Source: Humulus lupulus (Eukaryota > Streptophyta > Magnoliopsida > Rosales > Cannabaceae). From it: a stretch of 64,000 nucleotides of DNA. Within the stretch, counting starts at the first letter, position 1; every line of letters begins with the position of its first letter. The translations under genes and the position numbers were made by a program. Location: contig NC_084795.1 of the NCBI RefSeq assembly GCF_963169125.1, forward strand, positions 133,465,701-133,529,700, in the 5' to 3' direction. Shown here one piece after another: positions 34,501 through 45,860 of the stretch. The notes below the pieces were generated by a model. That model ran no database searches. It was not told the origin of the DNA and saw only the letters and a program-made list of their open reading frames with translations.

Positions 34501-35735
34501 GGCCCATTCAATTGTTCAGTTCAAGGCAGATATCTGATAAGTTAGTTGAGGAGATGACCCGAGCAGGTATAGAGTTGGTGGTTGGTCAGTTAGCCAACAT
34601 CACTCTTCAGTCTATGCTCCTTGAGAGGCTAAGGGAGGCCCAGGGGGAGGATCCCCAGTTGGTAGAGCGAAGAGAGAGCATGTTAGCCGAAGCGGCTAAG
34701 GACTTCTCTATTTCAGAGATGGGATTACTGAAGTACAAAGGTCAGATTTGTGTTTCGATGGATTCTGATATTTGGCGAGAGATACTAGATGAGTCTCATA
34801 CCACTCCCTATTCTTTGCATCCGGGTTTGACTAAGATGTACCAGGATTTGGGAACCTTGTATTGGTGGTCAGGAATGAAGAGGGACATTGTGGATTATGT
34901 GGCTAAGTGCTTAACTTGTCAGCAGGTAAAGGTTGAACATCAGAGGCCAACAGGGTTATTGCAGCCTCTAGGGATTCTAGAGTGGAAGTGGGAGGATATC
35001 ACCATGGACTTCGTGGGTGGTTTGCCAAAAACCTTGGGACAACATGATTCAGTGTGGGTGATCGTGGATAGGTATACCAAGTCCACCCACTTCTTGCCTG
35101 TTAGGACGACTTATACTGTGGAGTAGTATGTTGAATTGTATGTGATGGAAATTGTTCGACTTCATGGGGCTCCGAGGTCGATAGAATCCAACAAGGACCC
35201 CACCTTCACCTCCAAGTTTTGGGAGAGCCTGTAGAAGGCTATGGGCACGCAGTTGCTGTTTAGTACCGCTTATTATCCTCAGACGGACGGGCAGTTTAGA
35301 AAATTCACATACTAAACCTGCTACGAGCCTGTGTGCTGGATCTTGGACTAAGTATCTCCCATTGATTGAGTTTGCATACAACAATAGTTATCGGTTGACT
35401 ATCAGAGTGGCTTCGTATGAGATGTTATATGGGAGGAAGTGTAGGTCACCTATCCACTGGGGTGAGATGGGTGAGAGAAGGAACTTAGGTCCTGACATGG
35501 TTCAGAGGAACAATGAGGAGATTTAAAATATTAGAGCTCGAATGCTCGCCTCCCAGAGTCACCAGAAGAGTTACTCAGACTTGAAACATAGGAGTGTAGA
35601 ATTTCAAGTCGGTGACCACGTGTTTCTCAGAGTTTCTCCCTTGAGATGAGTGAAATGGTTTGGTGTTCGGGGCAAGTTGAGTCGTAGGTTTGTTGGCCCC
35701 TTTGAGATTCTAGAACGGGTTGGAGAGGTAGCTTA
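34501..35735 (+). pseudogene. Element A integrase, truncated C-terminally
   Basis: The zinc-binding N-terminus has HPGLTKMYQDLG and CLTCQQVKVEHQ; the core has WKWEDITMDFVGGLPKTLGQ. The second catalytic Asp region reads [10 protein letters not shown] where family members have Ser-Asp-Arg-Asp, so the catalytic Asp is Asn. Stops occur at 35124-35126 and near 35235; a frameshift near 35300. It ends GPFEILERVGEVA and runs directly into LTR sequence, so the rest of the C-terminal domain and any chromodomain are missing. Confidence 0.78.
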
Positions 35736-36371
35736 GGATTTTGTGGATTTGAGCATAGAACTGGATTTGAAAGCATCTCAGGGTTGAATTCCTACTTCAG
35801 GTAAGAATTCCATGCATTTATGAAGTATATATTCTGGTGTGGTTTAAGTTTTGTGAAGGGTGGTTTAAGTTTTGTGAAGTTTTAAATCACTAGGTGATTT
35901 TTGAGTTTGGTTCACTGTTTGAGTTTGTTGCTGGTATTTTTGAGTTGCAATACCGTTTATTTGAATTTTTAGATCGAATTGGGACTTGGGTGTACCTTGG
36001 TGGTGATTTGGATGAGTTTTGGCTTGGGAAAAATGTTGGAAAAAACCCAGTTTTCTGGGTTCGCGTATGTGTGCCGCAGCCCTGTTCTTCCGTGCCGCGG
36101 CGCTGGGTTGAATCAGGACAGGGGAGCCTTGCTTGGCGTCGCGGCCCCTATAGGGTTGTGCCGCGACGCTAGGCCATTTTCAAGATGAAGGATTTTGTGT
36201 TTTTAGGGTTTTGGCTCAGGGGGCTTGGGGGACGCTTCTGCTACCTTGAGTAGGGAAACGGGAGGTCTCGAGAGCACATGATCAGTTCCGGGGTAAAATT
36301 ATGAATTGGTTAGTAATGAGAGTGCTATTTGTGTATTGTGACTAGGTTCTCAGCCAGGCTCGGGTTAGAGG
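35736..36371 (+). repeat. 3' LTR fragment of element A
   Basis: Collinear with about 27741-28356 of the 5' LTR (shared TGGATTTGAGC, CATCTCAGGGT, TGTACCTTGGTGGTGATTTG). The first ~0.8 kb of the LTR and the polypurine tract are missing, and it is interrupted at TTAGAGG by element B. Confidence 0.82.
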
Positions 36372-39300
36372 TGTAACGTCCTACGTTTTTGGTTACCTTT
36401 AAACGACTCGGGTCGGGATTTTTCCCCCGGGTTAAGAATATTATTTAAAATAATATTATATTTTGTTTGGAAGTATTCCATGAGTTATTGCTAGCCAAAA
36501 TATGAATTTTGTGATTTTAAAAGTCAAGATAAGACTTTCGGTCCTGGACCGACACAAAAACCCTGATCGGGTAAAAATCTCGGAAAATAAAATGAAAAAT
36601 CATGAAAATTATATTTTGGGCATAAAATACATTCATAAAAGTTAAAGTTTGGTCAAAAATAATAAACCTAAAAGAAAATGGAAATTTTAGGGCATTTTGT
36701 GTTAAATGCCTAATTTTACCGAAATGGGGAATTTTATTCCATGAATGGACCTTAGGTTAAATTTTATTATGTGATTAATTAAATTAAATGTGAGAGACAT
36801 TTAATTTAATTAATTAATGTTAAGTTTGGTGATTAAAACTTAATAAGAGTGAAAAAAGGTGTCAAAAGCCAATTTGGACTTTTCTTCTTATGAAACCTTT
36901 TTTAACCTTTATTAAAAAAAAAAAAAATGAAATGATTATATATAGCAAGGGTTGCCCGGCCATGTGGTGTTTTAGAGTGGTGTGAACCCAAATTTTATAA
37001 AATTTAAATGCCATTTAATTAAGAGGTCAAGTGGGCAAGTGGGTAGAAAAGCACTCAAGTACCTCGTGATATTTTGAAGAGTATTGTGAGCAATTCCCAC
37101 ACTAAGAACCGATCACTCACCATCTCTCATTCACTATCATATTTTTTGAAGACCTCTCAAAGTGTTCTCTCCATTTTTCAAGCCCAAGAACACCAAGGAA
37201 ACTTTGAGGCTAAGTCTTGGTCTAGGAAGTATTTTCCCTAAGGTAAACTTTCACTAATCTAGGCTTTTGTAAAATTTTAAGCATAGAGTTTCAAATAGCT
37301 AATTGACTATGTTGTTGGGGGAAGTTTGTTAGGGTTTTTGAGAGGTTTTGAAGGAGTCAAAGCTTATAGGAAGGTCCAAACCTTAAGCAAGAACACCAAA
37401 GAGGTAAAAAGTTTACTTTTGATGATTTTGTTGTAGGGTTTTTAGTTTTAAGCATTATTTTGTATATCTAATTCTTAGAGTTTCTTGTTGATGATGTAAT
37501 AAGGTTATGGTAGTTGTTTAATAATTTTTATGATGCATGTGTATTGATTTTTGAAAATGGGAACCAAAACCCCCAAGGGTTTTGTAGGATACCCTAAAAC
37601 AAAACATGTTTTAAGCTGTGACTTCCAAGGGGTCAAGCAGCCAATGTATATTGTTTTTGTAAAATTAAATTGTATGTGATGTTGTTGAGATTGAGTACAT
37701 AAAATTGAGCTTTTGAAACACTAAAAAATGTTTAGAAATGAGTAAGTTATGCTATTTCAAAGTTTAGGTAAAAAAAACTGTTTTTTCGTATTCTTATTTT
37801 CGGAACCAAGTTTGGACAGCCACTGTATTGGGCAAATGAACCCAGTTTTTTCTAAAATTTTGTGGACATATTTCTGGCATAACCTATTATTCCACTGTGA
37901 AATTTGGTAAGAAAATATTGAACGGTTTGAAAGTTATTAACTGTCAAAGTTTGGGAAAAATAAGGACTTGAAAATAAGGTCATTTTTACCTCATTGTTGG
38001 AAAATGATTTCACCAATCAAAAATGCTCATTTTGACCTAAGATTTTACAAAGACCTAAATGGCATAACAAAAATGGAATTGGGAAATTTTGGTAACAATT
38101 GGGTAAGTAAATTTCACGTTATGAGCTAACGAAGTATGTAGTTAAAAATGTGAAAAATAGGTTTTTCACACTTAGTGTAAAAATGAGATTTTGGAACATA
38201 AGGTGAAAAGTAAAAATTTGCTTATTTCAAGATATAAATTGGTAAGTCTTGAAATCATATTTTCACTAAAATTACCCCTTTGAGTTTAAATGAATTATTT
38301 TTATTAAAGAGTTTTTATTCTTTTTAAAAATAAGAGATTTAATTTATTAATAGTTAATAAATTAAAAGAGGGTTTAAAACCTTATATTTTGAGAAAATAA
38401 TTAAATGAATTATTTTTCTAGTAAGTAAAAATTGATTAATTGCTAACGGTTTTCCTAATTAAGACAAATTAGGCAATTTTCTTAAATCGGTTTTTAGATA
38501 TTAAAAACCTTAAGAAAACAAAAAGGAAAATTAAAAGAGTTTATTTTCTTTAAAAATAATTAAGGAATTTATTTGTATTTTCTGGATATAATACCGGCTA
38601 AAATCTTACATATTTTAACCGACTAGTCGAAAGTGCGGGTTAATAGCGATACCTTGAAAGAGTAAGATTTTTAGCGGGTTGTGGGGAAATACCATTGTGA
38701 TACCCGAGCCTAGGTATTGAGACCTTAGGATAGGTCTCCCCGAGACTTAGGGTTTAGTCTTGAATATTTTGTATAACTTTCATTAATGGGTTTAAAACCA
38801 AATAAGGATTGTAAATCCTTACAAATGACTTTTATTAAAATGACCAAACTGCCCAAAATAATAATAATGAATTATGAGTGCCATAATTAATCCGAGTATA
38901 CTATATGGATAACTATAGTATTGGCTAAGCGTAACTGGACTGAACGTTGGAGGGTGAAAACTTGCTGAGCGCTAAGGACTCCAAGTAAGTCAACTTATAT
39001 TGTATGGCTGCAACATGAAATGATTATTGTCTTGTATGTTAGTATAGGGATACATGCATATATATAGGCTGTCATAGAAAGTTGCTTAGAGACGTTAGTC
39101 TAGTGAGTGCTGATTTAGAAAATATGAACGGTAGAAGTCCGTCATATCCTAGACGGTTGATCCCCGTCACACTGCTTGATTTTATTTATGTCCGGTTCAT
39201 TACCGCGACGAGTGGCCATGAGATGAGGATAAGCTGGTTAAACCTAGGGGCGCCAAGATAAATGGGACCTAGGGGCCCTCATGCTTACTTAATCATTGGA

Positions 39301-40327
39301 CGGTTAGAATCCGAGCAAGTGCTCTGATAAGTTATTCCCGGATAGCAGCCGTGAATATTGGCCATTCCGTGAGAGTGCCTAGAGATACTAGGGGTTGCCA
39401 AGTTTGAGTGAGGTTGAACACCCTAGGGGCAGCTGCTCACCAGCACCACTGATTAACATAGAAGTCTCCGTAAAACCGTGTAAATTGGATTACACTCTTG
39501 AATAAGTAGTGATGCCCTAGGTAACACGATAGTTACCCTTGATGAGAATATTTATTGGCTAGATCTTAGTGTGGAGACTCGGTTCTCTTTTACAGATTAG
39601 CAATTATGTTGGAGGGCGCGTTACGCATGAATTGTTAGAAATTGTCGAGTGTTGGTCTCGAATTATGTTGTGATATAATATATCTGCTTGCTCTGGGATT
39701 TTCTGAGTGCAGGGATATAATTGTTGATAAGATATAGTTGTGATATAATATATCTGCTTGCTGTGGGATTTTCTGAGTGCAGGGATATAATTGTTGATAA
39801 GATATAGTTGTGATATAATATATCTGCTTGTTCTGGGATTTTTCTGAGTGCAGGATTTTTATCTAGTTACGAATTAATTTATCCTTGGTTATCAGGCATG
39901 ACCATAAGTTTGCCAGGACGCTTTAGCGTTCTTGAAATTGATTGTGTAGGGTCCGGATGGGTCCGGATCCCTATTTCTCTATCTGCTTTGTTTGAAAGTT
40001 GATCTTACTAAGCGTTTTCGCTTACCTAGTTGTTTCATGTTGTAGGTAAGTGCAAGGGCAAGGCAGAGCAGTGAGCGCTGGAGTCTTCCTTACAAATGTA
40101 CATGTGGACCGACCTTTTGGGAAGCCTTTTTATTTTGGGAAATGTTGTGTAATTTTCCTAAACTAGGCTCGCTCTAATCTTTATAAAACATGTTTGTAAC
40201 TAAATGTTAAGTATGGCCATAAGACTTTTTAAAAAGTTTTTTTTTCCTATGGGTTTTTGAGACATTTTGTTAAATGAAAACATTTATATTTCCGCATTAT
40301 TGAGTCTTGAAAATCCGGGTCGTTACA
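36372..40327 (+). repeat. 5' LTR of element B (3956 bp)
   Basis: TGTAACGTCCTACGTTTTTG to GGGTCGTTACA. Unusually long for this group. AT-rich with no coding frame; has a 70-bp tandem array and the GTAGGTAAGTGCAAGGGCAAG block (40043-40063) shared with other LTRs here. Confidence 0.78.
39667..39855 (+). repeat. 70-bp tandem repeats in element B LTR
   Basis: Copies start at 39667, 39737 and 39807 (third partial), each opening GTTGTGATATAATATATCTG. The first two are almost identical, so the expansion is recent. Confidence 0.85.
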
Positions 40328-40329
40328 GT

Positions 40330-40341
40330 TGGTATCAGAGC
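40330..40341 (+). promoter_or_regulatory. Primer-binding site of element B
   Basis: TGGTATCAGAGC two bases after the LTR end; matches the 3' end of plant initiator Met tRNA. Confidence 0.85.
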
Positions 40342-40473
40342 TCGAGTTGAGCCGGTTCTGTAGACAACCCACATGTACATTTTCCAAAGATAGACCAGCA
40401 CTCACTGTAAGTACTGTTTCTTCCTTTAGTGTGTTGTTTTCTTTTTATTCACCTCAATTCTATAAATTGTAGG

Positions 40474-41002
40474 TTATGGTCGATATACCTGAGATAGGTG
40501 ACCCTGTGATAGGAAAATTACCCATGATCCCTGCGCCTAGAATCGATTTTCTATAGACTCTTTAACGATGAGAATTCCTTGCCACTTCGAGTACGAATGA
40601 CGACATTGACGTGCCATTTGGCAATGTACGCAGTACATGACAGAAGTCTTCAGTAGAGCCAGATGAGGATCCCGAGCAGTCTGACGAGGATACCGACATA
40701 GAGCTGGATATGATGATGGACAGCTTAGATTAGGTTATCCTGTGAGGGTCTTGTTGATACTTTTTGTAAAGACCTTGCAAACCTACTAGGTTGTAGGACT
40801 TTGGTGTAGTTGCAGCTGAGAACCCGCCAATGGAGGAAGTGGCTAATGAAGAACTCGGCGACGGGTAAATTTCTTATGAGGAGCCGATGGACCATGATGA
40901 GGAAGATCGCGAAGAAGATTCCAAGGAAGATCCCGAGGAAGATCCCGAGGAGGATCCTGAGGATGGTTCTAATATGGCAGCGGAAAGCGACACCGGCTAG
41001 GT
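40474..41002 (+). pseudogene. Acidic pre-gag reading frame of element B
   Basis: Opens MVDIPEIGDPVIGKLPMIPA at 40474 but has stops by 40556. Two downstream stretches are strikingly acidic: DEDPEQSDEDTDIELDMMMD (about 40660-40730) and a repeat of EDPE units (about 40890-40960) before a TAG. The tandem GAAGATCCCGAG units explain the repeat. Whether this was a separate leader ORF or a gag N-terminal extension is unclear. Confidence 0.4.
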
Positions 41003-41323
41003 GTTAGGAGCTGCATAGGTGTTAGAAACCCACCTACTTTTGAAATATGTACCTACCTTGTATATGATTAAGGAAATTAGTAACTGGTCTAGCAGGGATA
41101 TAAGTCCATTTTTTTTAGGGCTAATTTTGTAAATCCCTTAGACTTGCCAACCCAAACTTCAAACGTTGTTGTATATGGTATAGGTTATGAAATGAAGTTG
41201 CTAACTTTTGTTAAAAAGTGTTGATTTCTTGTTGTGCTTGATGTGTTTGGTGTGCTTAATTAGGTTGATTAACTATCTGTATCAATATTAACTTCTCGTC
41301 CTTATGCGCTTAAGAGCTTTTGA

Positions 41324-42297
41324 TTGAAATCAAAAAAATTGGTAAGGACAAGAGGTCAAAGAGGAAGGGGTGTTGCTGGCCGAGGCCAGGCCACACCTCC
41401 TGATAGAGCTCAGAACGCGCCTGCCGCTAGAGCTCCAAACCAAGCTGATAGAGTTCGCGAGATAGCCGAGCAGATGAACAATCTGCAAAGGCTAGTGGAG
41501 ACGCAGGGAGCTCAAATAGAAAGAGGGCAAAAGAGACAGGAGGACGCTGATGCCCTCCAAGCTGAAAGATTTAACACCCTTTTTGGGACGACTCCCCATG
41601 CCACCCAATAATGCTCAGAACAACGAAGTACCACCTGCAAACAATGAAGAACAAAACCTTGGCCCGCAGGTTATCATTGAGCAACCTGTACAGCCAGTAG
41701 AAGCGCCAAGAGCTGCCCGAGCAAAACCTATATCAGAAAGGTTTGGGAACCAAAATCCACCTATATTCGAGGGGAGCAGTGACCCTTCCATGGCAGAGGA
41801 ATGGATTAGTATTTTGGAAAGAATCTTCGACTTCATTGGAACTACTTAGAGGGAGAAGGTAGTCTGCGCGACCTATATGAAGATGCCCACATCTGGTGGG
41901 ACGCAGCCAAGAAAGGGCATAATGATGCCGAGATGGAATGGCTAGAGTTCTTGACCTTGTTCAATGGCAAGTACTTTAGTAAGGCGGTGATTGAGCGCAA
42001 AGTGAATGAGTTCACTAATCTGAAGCAGGGAACATCGAGCGTGCAGGACTACGTTCGAAAATTTGACCAACTGTCTAGGTTTGCGAAGAACCAGGTGAGC
42101 ACTGAAGAGAATAAGACCTGGAGTTTTATGAAGGGCCTACGCAGAGACATTGCTAGGTGTGTAGACACTGGTAGAACTGGCCCAGAGATGTATGCTGAAG
42201 CTGTGGAACGGGCTCTTCGCCAAGATTCTTGGGCCGTGTCAGACAAGCCAGATCCACAGAAGAACGAAGACAGGAGGTACACTCCCAACAAGGATTA
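41324..42297 (+). pseudogene. Element B gag
   Basis: Starts with a basic region (VRTRGQRGRGVAGRGQ) and helix (NNLQRLVETQGAQIERGQKR). After a frameshift near 41580 come the capsid motifs PISERFGNQNPPIFEGSSDP and AEEWISILERIFDF. A stop at 41848 and another frame change near 41900 precede WLEFLTLFNGKYFSKAVIER and YVRKFDQLSRFAKNQ. It ends at KDYL next to the CACTA flank. The zinc knuckle is not present, consistent with truncation. Confidence 0.8.
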
Positions 42298-44397
42298 CTT
42301 GACATAATTCTCAATTTCTACACAATTGTTCAATATGTACCACTGCGCTTTACGCTTTAACTCTATTGGCATTGTATAACAACTCAATGATAGTATCTTG
42401 AATTTCTTTCTTCAAAAAGTTTCAGATACCAGCTGGCAACAATCACTGAAACAACACATGAAAATCATGAGACTTTAGGCTCGATATCTTTCCATCTTTC
42501 TCGCTCACATTTTTTGACACGTTTGCAGCAAAACCATCTGGAAACTTCACAGACTCAATAAATTTGCAAAAATCACGACGTCGTCAACACTGAGCGTGTA
42601 ACTAGCTGTTGACTTCTTCCATTTCCCATTTTCATCTTCATACAACCACAACTCCTCACGAATTTTCATGTCTGCCAAATCAAGTTTTTCTTTTTCTGTG
42701 TCTTTAGACTCCCTTCAATACTTAGAAGAGTCCCAAATACACTATCACAAACATTTTTTTTATGTGCATCAAATCAAGATTATGCCTAAGTGAGAGATTC
42801 TTCCAATACTCAAGTTCAAAAAATATACTCTTCTTAGAACAATTAAGATCGATATCAGAACGTTTACATTTGACACCCCCAAATTGCTTGTGCTTTCCAG
42901 GAAATCGAAACTGTAGATGCTCCAACTGAGCCAAAATAACATTCTTTGTTAACTTTGGAGGCAGAGCTCTTTTTTCGTTCTTTCCATCAAAGTGTTTTTT
43001 CCTCTGCCTGACATCACTCATTTCAAGAAAGCGTCTGTGCCCAACATAACCAACTTTGCTGGGTAAGCCAACAAATGGAGTGTGTTCATTGCTCGGACAC
43101 GCCTTGTACCCTTTTGTGCTCCACCCTGACATTAAAGCATATGTTGGGTAATCATTGATAGTCCACATAACCACGACATGCATAAAAAAGAATGTCTTGT
43201 TGTAAGAATCTCGAGTTTCGACGCCTATCTCCCAAAATTGCTTAAGCTCGTCAATTAACGGTCTCATAAACACATCAATGTCTTCTCCAGGTACAAAAGT
43301 GCCTGGAATCAAAAGACACAACATTAAGGACTCTGCTTTAATGCACTTCCATGGAGGAAAGTTATAAGGAACTAAGATTACCGACCACAAGTTGTAGTCG
43401 TTGCTCATATTTCCAAACGGATTGAATCCATCAGTAGCCAACCCTAGTCTCACATTTCTTGATTTGGCTGCGAAAGATGGATATAGGTTATCAAATTGTT
43501 TCCATTCTTCACCATCTGCAGGATGCCTAAGCACACCATTTTCTTTGGGTCTTTTAGAGTAATGTCACTGCATATCTTCTGCTAAATGTCTACAACTGTA
43601 GAGCCTCTTCAATCTCGGGGTGATCGGAAAGTACCGCAACACTTTATGAGGAATCTTTTTCTCTTAACCGCTATTGTTTTGCCATTTTCTTTCTCCACAA
43701 ACAGGACATACATCCTTTTTCTCGTTCTCCTTCCAAAAAAGTGCAGAATCATGCTTGCATGCATGAATTGAGTTGTAACCTAAACCAAGATTACGCAACT
43801 TCATCTTCGACTCATAATGAGACTTAGGTAATTTTGTTCCTACTGGAAATAGCTCAATAAATATACTGAGAAGTGGACAGAAAGAATGATTACTCCACCT
43901 ATTCAGAACTTTGCAATGCATCAGCTTCACCAAAGCATTGATGGCCGATTTCGAGGAACCTGAGTAAAATTCAGTACCCATTTCCTTAAACAGATCATCA
44001 TACTTCTCATTCTGGGTACTATCATCGATGGAGGGATCATGAAAAGATCCATAAGATGTGTTAGTTGATTCATCAAAACTTGGATCTTGTCTTAAAAATT
44101 TACCAACACATTTTCCATCTCTTCTAAGTCATTCTCTACATCCTCCTCGACTGGGTTTGAAAAAGACTCGTCACGATAAAACCAAATTATATGCGATGGT
44201 TGAATGCCATTTATAAACAATTGGATCTTAATTGTTTATGGAGTAAGCAATTTAGCATTGAGACACTTCTTCCAAGGGCATTGAGTAACTCTAGAAGAAT
44301 TAAGGTGAGTTTTAGCGACTCCAATAAATTCATCCACACCTCTCCTAAAATCTGTGAACCGTTTGTTTCTAGTCATCCAAGTCTGATCGTTTAACAT
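42298..44397 (-). pseudogene. CACTA TNP2 transposase, N-terminal and catalytic part
   Basis: Begins MLNDQTWMTRNKRF at 44397, a Transpos_assoc-like domain with CPWKKCLN and LFINGI. Then come a Cys-rich piece (CPVCGERKW, about 43690) and the TNP2 domain (43534-42722): RLGLATDGFNPFGNMSNDYN, LLIPGTFVPGEDIDVFMRPL and MWTINDYPTYALMSGWSTKG. A DUF4218-like region follows (42720-42300: SLKSHDFHVLFQ, FLKKEIQDTIIEL). TNP2 proteins cut CACTA termini. Stops and frameshifts (about 44240, 43660, 43560, 42720) mark it as dead. The C-terminus is at 26943-26260. Confidence 0.82.
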
Positions 44398-45860
44398 AGT
44401 TTTCTATATAACAATTAATTGAATATCAAAAACTGAAAATTTTTGCATGTGTCCTAATCCACCTAGTCACTCCATCACTATCAGGTTCACAAACCTAAAA
44501 AAAAATGGAACAGAGTTTCCTCTGTTTCAATAACATTTCCCAATTTTACAAGTACCTATCAATTCAACAAACAACAAGCACAAAATTATAATAAGTTTTC
44601 TCCTTATATCTTCCTGCAGACAAACAAGCCCAGAACCTACTTCACTATAACACACAAGTTATAAACCTTTCGTTATCACCGTAGCACACAATATTTAATC
44701 TCAGAACCTACTTCACTACGAATGAATGTTTAAGATATTCAAACTCTTCAAACAGTTGAATAATATTATTAAACAAACAAAAATATTAATATTCTTATTT
44801 CTAAAGTCAAATAAGATTAAGACATTCATAAACAAAAAATAGATACATTTCTTAAAACTTTATTGTAAACCTAATTTATCTCACGCAATTAATTTACCTA
44901 TTATTATAGTAACATGATATTACTTATTCTTATTACCTATCTCATGCTATTCATATTACCTATGATCATGTGATTCATATTACCTATCTCATGTTATTCA
45001 TACTACCTATCTCATGCTATTCGTATTAACATTTCATATAGTAATTTCAATTCAACCCAATAATAACAATAAATTATAAATATAGAAACATACTTTCTCA
45101 CAAATGAAATTCGCGAATACTCCAAATCCAATGCAAACTTTGTTCCTTTTTATGAAAAACAAATCTGGAAAAAAAATCTAATCAAATTTAAACATAAACA
45201 AATAAATAAATTAAACCACAAATTAAATTCTAACCACAATCTCCTCTTTGACAAATAAAAATAAATTTTAGAAAAACAAAATGTATCAATATATTTAACT
45301 TATTCAATCAATATATAAACCTAATCTATCAATATATCACATTTAACAAAATAAAACAAATATATTGATTTTTAACAAAAAAATAACAAACTATATTGGT
45401 TTTTAACAAAAAATTAAAAACTATATTAATATTTAACAAATATTCTAAAAAAATATAATACCTAAGAGTAGGGACGAAGATTGGCAGAAACAAGGTCGGA
45501 ATGGTGAGGAAACTTGACAATGTTGATTGAAGAAAACCCAAAAAATGTGGCCCCAAACAATTTTCTGCATAAAAAACTTGTTAAAGAGATTCATAAACAA
45601 ATCGAGACATATAAAGATAGATTTAGAGGGAAAAAAACTCAAAAAATAACATTTAGAGGGACATACTTGTTGGTGGAGGCGAAGGTTTTCGGACAAAGGG
45701 AGAGAGAGAGAAAAGAGAAGTGGGGAGGAAGAAAGGGGCTCGGATTGGGATGTATTCTGAGAGACTTTGCCAGTGCATTTCGCTGCGCTGGAAAAAGCTA
45801 AGAAAGGCGCCAGAAAAAGTCCCCACTTAAAAAATAAGTGGAAATGCAACATTTCGTGTG
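44398..45860 (-). other. CACTA region upstream of TNP2
   Basis: AT-rich noncoding sequence with repeated TTCATATTACCTATCTCATG-type units around 44935-45025 and purine-rich stretches near 45690-45750. Probably TNP2 5' UTR and promoter. Minus-strand frames at 45329-45852 look like composition artefacts. Confidence 0.5.

Larger units (their letters stand above)
26944..36371 (+). mobile_element. Ty3/gypsy element A (5' LTR, gag-pol, truncated 3' LTR)
   Basis: The 5' LTR 26944-29251 is followed by a Met-type primer site, gag (interrupted by a solo LTR), zinc knuckle, protease, RT, RNase H and integrase, then a 3' LTR fragment 35736-36371. PBS and domain order match plant chromoviruses of the Tekay/Del type, but the C-terminal chromodomain region is deleted, so lineage is inferred. 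Left target duplication GTTGA (26939-26943); the matching right copy is at 42298-42302 as CTTGA, beyond element B. Confidence 0.8.
36372..42297 (+). mobile_element. Ty3/gypsy element B (long 5' LTR and gag only)
   Basis: Inserted in the 3' LTR of element A after TTAGAGG. It comprises a 3956-bp LTR, a perfect Met-type primer site, an acidic leader region and gag, then stops abruptly at 42297 next to the right target duplication of element A. Protease, pol and 3' LTR are absent, removed with the rest of element A's 3' LTR by a later deletion. Confidence 0.78.

Noticed and set aside
40810..41007. Basic ORF with IPRKIPRKIPRR repeats
   Set aside because: It is the wrong frame of the GAAGATCCCGAG repeat; the acidic frame is the one related to the element.
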